A stretch of DNA of 39,828 nt, taken from the NCBI GenBank assembly GCA_018712705.1, contig DVGM01000002.1:1-39828 (forward strand). Reading direction: 5' to 3'. The position numbers and the translations under genes are program-made. Position 1 is the stretch's first letter, and every line of letters begins with the position of its first letter. The stretch is from Aphodousia faecalis. GTDB lineage: Bacteria > Pseudomonadota > Gammaproteobacteria > Burkholderiales > Burkholderiaceae_F. The notes below the pieces were generated by a model. It ran no database searches. It was not told where the DNA came from and saw only the letters and a list, made by a program, of their open reading frames with translations. Below, in pieces: positions 15,824 through 23,109 of the stretch.

Positions 15824-16765
15824 ATGCTCAGTCGACGTTCATTTGCTCTGACACTAGCTGCTGCCGCCTTACCTGCTTGGGCAAAACCTAAGCAGATGAG
15901 GATTGTTGTACCTTATCCTGCGGGAGGCCCTCTTGACGCCTGCTCTAGGCTCCTAGCCGATAAACTCAAAACAAAATTAGGTCGGATCATTGTTGAAAAC
16001 CGTCCGGGAGCCGCCGGCGCCCGTGGCATGTTGGAAGTTAAAAATGCCCAACCCAACGGACAGTCGCTTGTTGTCGGGGCACTGGCCACACTGGTGGTTA
16101 ATCCGCTGATGTTTAATGACTTGCCCTATAGGCCTCAAGATTTTGAGACGGTTTGCCTTTTAAGCGATACCCCCAATGTCCTGATCATGACCCCGGCAAC
16201 CATGAAAAAGCGGGGGATTAATTCAGCCGAAGACTTTATCGATTTTGTCAAAAAGCACCCCAATCAGCTCAATTGCGCCTCCGGCGGTACAGGATCGGCA
16301 GGTCATATTGCCAATGCCCTATTAAACACCAGAGGTCTTAAGACCGTTCATGTGCCCTATGCCGGCGCCATGGCCGCGCAGCTTTCATTGCTGTCGGCAG
16401 AAACAGACATCATGTTTGATAATTTCGCAAGCGCTCGCCCCGCTATTGAAGACGGTCGAGTCAGGGTGCTAGCGCAAACAAGCCGCACGGCGGATAAACG
16501 GATTCCAGCCCCCACGCTTTCTTCTTTAGGTATTGACTGCGATATATCCACTTGGTTTGGCCTAATGGCCCCGAAAGGGACGCCAACCGAAATCCGAGAA
16601 AACCTATTTAAAGAAATTTGTTTAACTCTTGAGTCAAACGAAACTATGCATACGTTTGAAAGACTCTCGGGGGGAGCGAAGCTTTTGGGGCCGCAAGAAT
16701 TTAACGAATGGATTCAAAACGAACAGGTAAAATATCGCTCGTTTCTCAGTGCGTTGAAAATCTAA
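15824..16765 (+). CDS. Tripartite tricarboxylate transporter receptor (TctC/Bug family)
   Basis: A 313-residue periplasmic binding protein. The leader MLSRRSFALTLAAAALPAWA has a twin-arginine-like SRRSF start and a cleavage site after AWA. The mature part shows Bug-family hallmarks: RIVVPYPAGGPLD, VENRPGAAG, CASGGTGSAGHIANALL and HVPYAGAMAAQLSLLSAETD, with the two loops that bind carboxylates through water. It would deliver a carboxylate to the TctAB membrane pair encoded directly downstream (6-base gap). Bug receptors have expanded enormously in betaproteobacteria, so the ligand cannot be inferred. Ribosome site is weak (AAAG). Confidence 0.93.
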   Translation: MLSRRSFALTLAAAALPAWAKPKQMRIVVPYPAGGPLDACSRLLADKLKTKLGRIIVENRPGAAGARGMLEVKNAQPNGQSLVVGALATLVVNPLMFNDLPYRPQDFETVCLLSDTPNVLIMTPATMKKRGINSAEDFIDFVKKHPNQLNCASGGTGSAGHIANALLNTRGLKTVHVPYAGAMAAQLSLLSAETDIMFDNFASARPAIEDGRVRVLAQTSRTADKRIPAPTLSSLGIDCDISTWFGLMAPKGTPTEIRENLFKEICLTLESNETMHTFERLSGGAKLLGPQEFNEWIQNEQVKYRSFLSALKI

Positions 16766-16771
16766 CTATTC

Positions 16772-17233
16772 ATGCTTCATGCTCGATTGGCCCGCGACAC
16801 AGTGGGTGGACTTTTTTTTGCCGCTATTGGCCTGGCTTTCGTATTGGGTTCAAACTATTTACCCATGGGAGAGGCCGCCCGCATGGCGTCCGGTTACTTC
16901 CCCCGCCTTTTAGGTTATTGCCTCATTTTTATCGGCTTAGTGATCAGTATCCTAGGAACTTTTTCTGAAAAAAAGTCTCATGAAATCATTTATCGCTTTG
17001 CTCTGAAAAAAGTTCTTTTAATTGGCACAGCTCTTATAGCTTTTGCCTTTTTGCTTGAACCCGCGGGGCTTTGGATTGCCCTATCCGTTTTGGTTTTTAT
17101 TTCTTCATTTGCTTCCGAGCAAAGAAGCATTCGTGAGGCGCTGATTCTGACTGTCGTTGTTGACCTTCTGGTAACGGCTGTTTTTGTCGGTGCAATCGGT
17201 CTTGAAATCAACCTATTGCCAGCGTGGGAGTGA
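16772..17233 (+). CDS. tctB: Tripartite tricarboxylate transporter small membrane subunit (TctB)
   Basis: A 153-residue protein with four membrane segments (about residues 10-28, 42-60, 75-95 and 120-140), the size and layout of TctB. The segment FPRLLGYCLIFIGLVISILG is typical of the family. It lies between receptor and large subunit with gaps of 6 and 2 bases, so the assignment rests on context as well as on sequence. TctB assists the large permease TctA in secondary transport of carboxylates driven by an ion gradient. Confidence 0.88.
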   Translation: MLHARLARDTVGGLFFAAIGLAFVLGSNYLPMGEAARMASGYFPRLLGYCLIFIGLVISILGTFSEKKSHEIIYRFALKKVLLIGTALIAFAFLLEPAGLWIALSVLVFISSFASEQRSIREALILTVVVDLLVTAVFVGAIGLEINLLPAWE

Positions 17234-17235
17234 TC

Positions 17236-18747
17236 ATGACCGATCTCTTTACCAATCTTGCCTTAGGCTTTCAAAGCGCACTCACCATTGCCAATATCGG
17301 CTATTGTTTCGTGGGCGTATTGATCGGCACACTCGTAGGAGTATTGCCGGGATTAGGACCGGTTGCCACACTCGCGCTTTTACTTCCGCTAACTTATGCG
17401 CTTGATCCGACCGCGGCCGTCATCATGCTTGCCGGCATCTACTACGGCAGCCAATATGGAGGCTCCACCACGGCTATTTTGATGAACATACCGGGTGAGG
17501 CAGCATCGCTTGTCACCTGCATTGACGGTTATAAACTCGCCCGTAAAGGTCGCGCCGGCAGTGCTTTAGGAATAGCCGCCATCGCCAGTTTCATCGCAGG
17601 CACCGTGGCCACCCTTTTAATCGCTCTTGCCAGCCCCGTTTTATCCGAAGTCGCTCTTTACTTCGGTGCAACAGAGTACTTCAGCCTAATGGTCTTGGGC
17701 TTAGTCGGAGCCGTTGCTCTCTCAAACGGTGACATTTTGAAAGCGATCGCCATGGTCATTGTCGGGCTGTTGCTCGGATTGGTCGGCACGGACATCAATA
17801 CGGGTGAATTGCGTTTTACGCTCGAGACCCTCACGCTTCAAGACGGCATCGATTTTGCTGTCATTTCCATGGGCTTTTACGGCGTGGCGGAAATTCTTAA
17901 AAACCTCCAGGCGATTGTCGGATCAAGCTCATACAGCACCATCGCTGTTAAGTCACCGTGGCCCGAGAAAAAAGACTTTACTCAAAGCCAAGGAGCCATT
18001 GCCCGCGGTACTTTTTTAGGCAGTCTCATGGGATTGCTACCCGGAGGCGGAGCCATGTTGTCTTCGTTTGCCTCGTATACCCTTGAAAAGCGTATAAAAA
18101 CTGAAAACGAAACACCAGTCGGTGAAGGCAATATCCGAGCCGTTGCGGGACCTGAGGCCGCCAACAACGCGGGCGCTCAGACTAGTTTCATTCCGATGCT
18201 CACCTTGGGAATTCCCTCCAACGCTGTGATGGCGCTCTTGATGGGAGCTCTTATCATTCAAAACATCACCCCGGGCCCCCAAGTCATCCACACCAATCCC
18301 GACCTCTTCTGGGGACTGATCGTTTCCATGTGGATCGGCAACCTCTTTTTAGTGGTTTTGAATCTGCCTCTTGCCGGCCTTTGGGTACAAATTTTAAAAG
18401 TCCCCTACCGCTTCCTTTTCCCTGCCATTTTGGCTATCTGCGCGGTGGGCGTCTATTCCATCAACTACAACAACTACGACATCGTGCTCATGGCCGCTTT
18501 TGCCCTATTGGGATACATCTTCTATCAGCTGCGCTGTGAACCCGCACCGTTGATCCTGGGTTTTGTTTTGGGACCAATGATGGAAGAGAATTTACGCCGC
18601 GCAATGCTTCTTTCCCGGGGAGATGCGACAGTATTTTTCACGAGTCCCATTTCCGCGGTGTTACTCGTCTTGGCTTTTGCACTGCTCGCTGTCACGCTTT
18701 TGCCTAAATGGCAAAAAACACGACAAGAGGCCTTTACGGAAGATTGA
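17236..18747 (+). CDS. tctA: Tripartite tricarboxylate transporter large permease (TctA)
   Basis: A 503-residue permease with about twelve membrane segments. The two family signatures are present: GVLPGLGPVATLALLLP with YGSQYGGSTTAILMNIPGE in the first half, and MGLLPGGGAMLSSFASYTLEK with LGIPSNAVMALLMGAL in the second half. ATG 17236 is chosen over GTG 17224 because GGGAG is correctly placed before it and it follows the tctB stop by two bases. Together with the receptor it forms a complete transporter. The substrate is probably a di- or tricarboxylate. No dedicated metabolic gene or two-component regulator is attached. Confidence 0.95.
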   Translation: MTDLFTNLALGFQSALTIANIGYCFVGVLIGTLVGVLPGLGPVATLALLLPLTYALDPTAAVIMLAGIYYGSQYGGSTTAILMNIPGEAASLVTCIDGYKLARKGRAGSALGIAAIASFIAGTVATLLIALASPVLSEVALYFGATEYFSLMVLGLVGAVALSNGDILKAIAMVIVGLLLGLVGTDINTGELRFTLETLTLQDGIDFAVISMGFYGVAEILKNLQAIVGSSSYSTIAVKSPWPEKKDFTQSQGAIARGTFLGSLMGLLPGGGAMLSSFASYTLEKRIKTENETPVGEGNIRAVAGPEAANNAGAQTSFIPMLTLGIPSNAVMALLMGALIIQNITPGPQVIHTNPDLFWGLIVSMWIGNLFLVVLNLPLAGLWVQILKVPYRFLFPAILAICAVGVYSINYNNYDIVLMAAFALLGYIFYQLRCEPAPLILGFVLGPMMEENLRRAMLLSRGDATVFFTSPISAVLLVLAFALLAVTLLPKWQKTRQEAFTED

Positions 18748-19094
18748 AAAAACAGATTTGGTCAAACTAATTTCAACCTCCTATTTTGAAATGGACCATA
18801 TCGCATTTTTTCGTAACGAAAAAATGCGATATAAGTATTTCGTTAAATTACGTAATAGAAGAACCCTAAAACTATTCTGTAAGCTTTACCCTCTACACTA
18901 AAAAACAATTTAAATTCAATTGATTAACGCGACATTTAAGATCACTGATTAGAAGGATATCTCACAGGTTCTCCTATCAAGTGTTGGGACTTTCGAGAAC
19001 AGGGCGTAACAATTGTTTCCTAAATTTTTCACGCAGTTTTTACGTGACCTGTCCAATAATGGCCTACATAAAAATAATGGCTAGAGGTCAGAAG
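18748..19094. other. Palindrome-rich gap between tctA and a membrane-protein gene
   Basis: About 350 bases without a convincing gene. It contains a 35-bp palindrome (18798-18832, listed separately) and, at 19029-19045, CACG and CGTG arms around CAGTTTTTA, within a context (TTTTTCACG...ACGTGA) very close to the core of the palindrome at 14919-14956. An open frame continues upstream of 19095 to 18981 but has no ribosome site and no family resemblance there. Confidence 0.6.
18798..18832. repeat. 35-bp perfect palindrome downstream of tctA
   Basis: Two 17-base arms (ATATCGCATTTTTTCGT at 18798-18814 and its exact complement at 18816-18832) surround a single A. It lies 50 bases after the tctA stop. 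No T-tract follows, so it is not a classic terminator. The arms resemble the 14919-14956 element in having a T6 run leading into a CGTAA-type centre. Confidence 0.92.
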
Positions 19095-19703
19095 ATGCAA
19101 CAATCCCTAATGTCTTTTGTTGTTCACAACTTCCCCATTTTTTTTCGTAAAAATTGGCCCTTTTGCAGTTTCACAGTGATTCCTTTTCTTTTATGGATAG
19201 TATGCTATTGGACGGATGACTGCAGCAACATTTCTCTTTTTTCGACAACCATTGACAACATTTTTTTGTGGATTGGCTTTCTTTTAGCTTTTGCTGATAT
19301 CTGCGCCTCCTGTTGGTGTTCTGTCGATGCCGAACGAGACATTCCTTTCGTTCAGATTAACTGTACGGATACTTTTCGATCTATTTATGCCCTACTGGCC
19401 ATGATTATTGGACTATTGACTCAATGGGGCGGTTTTGGCATCAATGCCATCTACCTTACGATGGTTTTATTCTTTTTCTTTTGGGACACTCGGCCCAAAA
19501 AATCTAAACAATACTTCTTGGCAAGCCTTATTCTTGCGCTGTTAAGCCTGCTTATTAACGGTGATATTTTTCAACGCCATAGTTGGTTTATTGTCATTGA
19601 GGACTGGTTATTTATGTGGCTCATCGCTTCAATCAGCTACGCCATTTTCAGAAATCTTGCTTTTAACATTTCAACGCATTTTTCAGCCAAGCGAATAGGT
19701 TGA
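19095..19703 (+). CDS. Hypothetical polytopic membrane protein
   Basis: A 202-residue protein I do not recognise. It has about five hydrophobic segments (for example FTVIPFLLWIVCYW, IDNIFLWIGFLLAFADICA, SIYALLAMIIGLLTQWG, AIYLTMVLFFFFW and YFLASLILALLSLLI) and unusual richness in Phe, Trp and Cys. ATG 19095 is chosen because AGAGG sits seven bases before it; upstream in-frame ATGs at 19059 and 19077 lack such a site. The MFS gene begins 36 bases after the stop, so the two may be co-transcribed. The gene looks AT-rich. No catalytic motif is visible. Confidence 0.6.
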   Translation: MQQSLMSFVVHNFPIFFRKNWPFCSFTVIPFLLWIVCYWTDDCSNISLFSTTIDNIFLWIGFLLAFADICASCWCSVDAERDIPFVQINCTDTFRSIYALLAMIIGLLTQWGGFGINAIYLTMVLFFFFWDTRPKKSKQYFLASLILALLSLLINGDIFQRHSWFIVIEDWLFMWLIASISYAIFRNLAFNISTHFSAKRIG

Positions 19704-19739
19704 TCAGCGCTACAATCCAGAGAAGGTTGCGCTATCAAG

Positions 19740-20951
19740 ATGTTCGATTTACTTCATTCCCATACAGGCAAACGAGCCAATTCCGGCATTCCTAAGACCG
19801 TCTGGGTTCTTGGCTTTGTCAGTCTGCTTATGGATATTTCATCCGAAATGATCCATGCGCTTTTGCCGCTTTTTATGTCCACTACGCTGGGAGCCAGCGC
19901 CCTATGGATTGGTCTAACCGAGGGAGTGGGAGAGTCTGCGGCTCTGATCAGCAAAGTTTTTTCCGGTGTCATCGCCGACAAGTTCGGTAAGAAAAAATGG
20001 TTGGTATTTACCGGTTACGCATTGGGTGTTCTCTCCAAACCTTTTTTTGCACTAGCGACTTGTATGCCTGTCGTGTTCGGAGCCCGATTCTTTGACCGGA
20101 TCGGCAAAGGTATCCGAGGTGCCCCGCGGGACGCCATTGTTGCGGAAGTCACTCCGGACTCTGTCAGAGGGGCGGCTTATGGATTGCGTCAATCATTGGA
20201 TGCTGCCGGTGCTTTTATCGGACCTGCTCTGGCTACAATCCTTTTGATGTTTTTCACGGAAAATTTCCGGATAATTTTCTGGCTAGCCTTAATCCCGGGG
20301 CTCTGTTGCCTTGCGCTCATTCTTTTTGGTGTGGAAAACGTTGAAACAGAAAAAAAGCCCGTTAAAGAACCTATTGAATTTAAGACCTTTTTTCTACAGA
20401 TCTCTCCAGCTTTTAAGTGTTTATTAGTCATAGGAATCGTTTTTTCTCTGGCTCGCTTTTCAAACGCTTTTATGATTTTAAGAGCGGCCGATTGCGGTGT
20501 TCCCGCCCCTCTCATTCCGCTCATTTTGGTTGGGATCAATCTCGTGTTTGCAGCATCAAGCTACCCATTCGGAAAATTGGCTGATCATCTCTCGTCTTCA
20601 AAATTTCTGGCTCTGGGTCTTATTTTTCTTATCGCTTCAGACAGCGTCTTTGCACTATGGCAAACACCCTATGCGGTAGCCGGCGGTGTCGTACTATTTG
20701 GATTACACCTCGGTGCCTCACAAGGTATTTTCTCCATGATGGTCGCTAAGCTCGCGCCGGCCACATTCAAAGCAACAGCCTTCGGTGTTTTTAACTTTCT
20801 TTGTGGCCTAGCGACTCTAATGGCCGGACTTCTTGCAGGCTTTATCTGGGAACTGTACAGCCCTGCTTATACTTTCGCTCTCGGAGCCATTTTTGCTCTT
20901 CTTTCACTTCTCTTACTGACTGTTTTAATGCGCCGGCATCTCATTGATTAA
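19740..20951 (+). CDS. Major facilitator superfamily transporter
   Basis: A 403-residue protein with twelve predicted helices. The loop between helices 2 and 3 reads GVIADKFGKKKWLVFTGY, the MFS signature A region, and RFFDRIGKGIRGAPRDAIVAEV follows in the loop after helix 4. The second half begins after a hydrophilic linker (about residues 200-215, rich in Glu and Lys). The G-K-G-x-R-x-x-P-R-D pattern is shared with a group of poorly characterised MFS_1 exporters. Substrate unknown; drug or metabolite export is a guess. AGAAGG is 13 bases upstream of the ATG. The stop codon overlaps that of the convergent histidine kinase within the tetranucleotide TTAA. Confidence 0.88.
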   Translation: MFDLLHSHTGKRANSGIPKTVWVLGFVSLLMDISSEMIHALLPLFMSTTLGASALWIGLTEGVGESAALISKVFSGVIADKFGKKKWLVFTGYALGVLSKPFFALATCMPVVFGARFFDRIGKGIRGAPRDAIVAEVTPDSVRGAAYGLRQSLDAAGAFIGPALATILLMFFTENFRIIFWLALIPGLCCLALILFGVENVETEKKPVKEPIEFKTFFLQISPAFKCLLVIGIVFSLARFSNAFMILRAADCGVPAPLIPLILVGINLVFAASSYPFGKLADHLSSSKFLALGLIFLIASDSVFALWQTPYAVAGGVVLFGLHLGASQGIFSMMVAKLAPATFKATAFGVFNFLCGLATLMAGLLAGFIWELYSPAYTFALGAIFALLSLLLLTVLMRRHLID

Positions 20952-22240
20952 CGACTCTGATCGACTCGGGCCACCGGCTTGCCTGTCAATAGCTCAACTC
21001 TGAAGCACGCCCCTTGTGGTCGATGAGACACTAATTCAACCCTCCAACCAAAGCGATCACACAACCGCTTAACGATGGACAATCCCATACCACTGCCTTG
21101 TTGCTGATCAGTCGCTCGCGTGTGCGGACTGAAAATACGATCTTTATTTTCAGAATCAATTCCCGGCCCCGTGTCCACTACCTCAAATCCGGTCGCCGTT
21201 TCTGTCACCTTCACATACCCTTGAGCGGTATACAAAAGAGCGTTTTTAATTAAATTGCCAGCGATGGTACCGATCACAACTGGAGAATAAAATCCGGGGC
21301 AAGTGTCCTTGACTTCAAAAATCAACTCCAGCCCCTTTTCTTTTGCATAAGAATGATAGTAGCCCACCATCGAATTTAACGTATCGTGAACGGTGTCACT
21401 TTCCTGAATCTCAAAAGAAGTGTTGCGAGCAAGATTTAAGAAAATATTCAGCAGGTCATGAAGCGACTGGCAAGATCCCAAAATTCTTTCCAATAACTCA
21501 TTTTGTTTTGCCTCACCGACATGGGCGCCCTTCATATGAAGCAATTCCGCACTGGTTTGGATAATCGTAAGCGGTGTGCGAAGCTCGTGACTGATATCCG
21601 CGGTAAAAAGTCGCTCTCGTAACAAAGCTTCATGGAAGCGTTTCAAAGCGTTGTCACAAATTCGAGCCAGTTCTCCGACTTCATCATCAGCAAAATCCGC
21701 TTGCAACGGTTGATAGGTACGAGTTGCCGCAATAGTTCGTACTTGAGCGGACAGATCATGCACCGGTTTGATCACGCGACGTCTAACCCACCACCAAGCA
21801 AAAAACAACCCTAAGGTCAAAACCAACATACTGCAAATCAAAATGACAACGTTGTAAATCTGTTCACTTCGTTCAAAGTCGTACTGATCGCGCATCAGGA
21901 TATAAGAATATCGACCCAACTCCAACCTATAGACAAATGAAGACTCTTCATTGACAAATTCCGTAAAACCCGCCGGTACATTGGCAAAGACTGCCGGAAT
22001 GGGGTCAAGCCTCGGGTCATTGCTGAATATTTTCATGGACGGTGGCAATTGCAATTCTTCGTGGGAATTAAGCTCCTGCACACTCATTTCAAGCTCTTCT
22101 CGAAGCATTTCACTCACGAGATTATTTTCCATGAATTCGGTCGACTGCATCATCGCCACCGAATAGATCCCCACAATTAATAAAAGCTGAAGGGCAAATC
22201 CTAAGAAAATACGCTGCGCAAGCCCAAACGATTTATGCAT
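20948..22240 (-). CDS. Sensor histidine kinase of a two-component system
   Basis: A 430-residue inner-membrane kinase. One helix near residues 8-28, a periplasmic sensor of about 110 residues and a second helix (VVILICSMLVLTLGLFFAWWW) are followed by a HAMP-like linker. The H-box DISHELRTPL carries His218; the N-box is GNLIKNALLYT, with G1 VVDTGPGI and G2 GSGMGLSIVKRL. ATG 22240 is chosen because GAGGCGG precedes it; ATG 22252, which overlaps the regulator stop, has no ribosome site. It pairs with the regulator encoded just upstream and lies next to the divergent PAP2-EptA gene, an arrangement reminiscent of PmrAB control of lipid A modification. That link is inference. Confidence 0.92.
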   Translation of the reverse strand: MHKSFGLAQRIFLGFALQLLLIVGIYSVAMMQSTEFMENNLVSEMLREELEMSVQELNSHEELQLPPSMKIFSNDPRLDPIPAVFANVPAGFTEFVNEESSFVYRLELGRYSYILMRDQYDFERSEQIYNVVILICSMLVLTLGLFFAWWWVRRRVIKPVHDLSAQVRTIAATRTYQPLQADFADDEVGELARICDNALKRFHEALLRERLFTADISHELRTPLTIIQTSAELLHMKGAHVGEAKQNELLERILGSCQSLHDLLNIFLNLARNTSFEIQESDTVHDTLNSMVGYYHSYAKEKGLELIFEVKDTCPGFYSPVVIGTIAGNLIKNALLYTAQGYVKVTETATGFEVVDTGPGIDSENKDRIFSPHTRATDQQQGSGMGLSIVKRLCDRFGWRVELVSHRPQGACFRVELLTGKPVARVDQSR

Positions 22241-22248
22241 TTTCCGCC

Positions 22249-22920
22249 TCATTCATTAATGGACCAACCTAAGCCCGGATGCGTGTGAATCAACTTTTTA
22301 TCAAATGCTTTGTCAATCGCTTGGCGCAAGAGATAGATGTTGGCTCTCAGGCTATCGGAGTCCGGTGCACCCCCGCCCCAAACTTGAGCTTCAAGCCGGC
22401 TTCGACTCACAATAGCCGGACTTCTTATCATCAATTCTTTCAAGATAGTTAAACAGGTCGGATTCAATTTAATGGGTTTTCCGGCTCGGTTCACTTGCGT
22501 GATGGAAAGATCAAACGTCAAATCACCGACTCTAAGTTTCATCTCACTATCACCGTAGGCACGTCTGACGAGCGCTTGCACTCGAGCGTTTAACTCACGC
22601 AGCGAAAAAGGTTTAATTAAGTAATCATCCGCCCCAACCTCTAAGCCTGTGACCCTGTCATCAATACTGTCACGAGCGGTAAGCATCAAAATCGGTGTCT
22701 TATCACCGTTCGCACGCAATGTTTTACAAACAGTCAACCCATCCACATCCGGTAAACCAATGTCAAGGACGCAAACCGCATAAGACCTTTGAGACATGCG
22801 TTCCAAAGCCTCTTTGCCGTTAATCGCCGTCTCCACCGCCATACCATTCATTTCAAGATAATCGCGGACATTGCACAAAATATCTGTGTTGTCATCCACC
22901 AGCAATACAGCCAAACTCAT
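22249..22920 (-). CDS. OmpR/PhoB-family response regulator
   Basis: A 223-residue transcription factor. The receiver domain shows the acidic pair LLVDDN (Asp9-Asp10), phosphoacceptor Asp53 in VCVLDIGLPDVDGL, the Thr in LMLTARDS and the Lys in DYLIKPFS. The winged-helix DNA-binding domain covers about residues 125-223 with SRSRLEAQVWGGG and SLRANIYLLRQAIDKAF. ATG 22920 is chosen over the upstream frame to 22989 because the receiver begins there and GGACGGAAG lies before it. The kinase gene starts eight bases after the stop. The likely target is the facing promoter region of the PAP2-EptA gene. Confidence 0.94.
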   Translation of the reverse strand: MSLAVLLVDDNTDILCNVRDYLEMNGMAVETAINGKEALERMSQRSYAVCVLDIGLPDVDGLTVCKTLRANGDKTPILMLTARDSIDDRVTGLEVGADDYLIKPFSLRELNARVQALVRRAYGDSEMKLRVGDLTFDLSITQVNRAGKPIKLNPTCLTILKELMIRSPAIVSRSRLEAQVWGGGAPDSDSLRANIYLLRQAIDKAFDKKLIHTHPGLGWSINE

Positions 22921-23109
22921 TTCTTCCGTCCTGAAAATAGCTCTCCGTTTGTACAGTCTGCCTTTCTGCCAATTGACTTTCAACAGCAATGTGCTTCACA
23001 TTGACTCCCATCAATCATTTTGACATTTCTTTCACACCGCTTTGACGCGTTTTTGGCAAGCCTCGACTGATACTGCGATTGTCGAAAAATTCAGTAAAGG
23101 GACGCCACC
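22921..23109. promoter_or_regulatory. Divergent promoter region between the two-component system and PAP2-EptA gene
   Basis: This 189-base region must hold the promoters of both divergent units. TTGACT occurs at 22973 and 23001, TTGACA at 23020 and TTGACG at 23042 (plus strand). TTCACA precedes two of these repeats. These are candidate regulator sites, but spacings (28, 19, 22) are uneven and a PmrA-type box was not seen. AAAGGGA at 23096-23102 is the ribosome site of the GTG-started gene. Confidence 0.5.
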
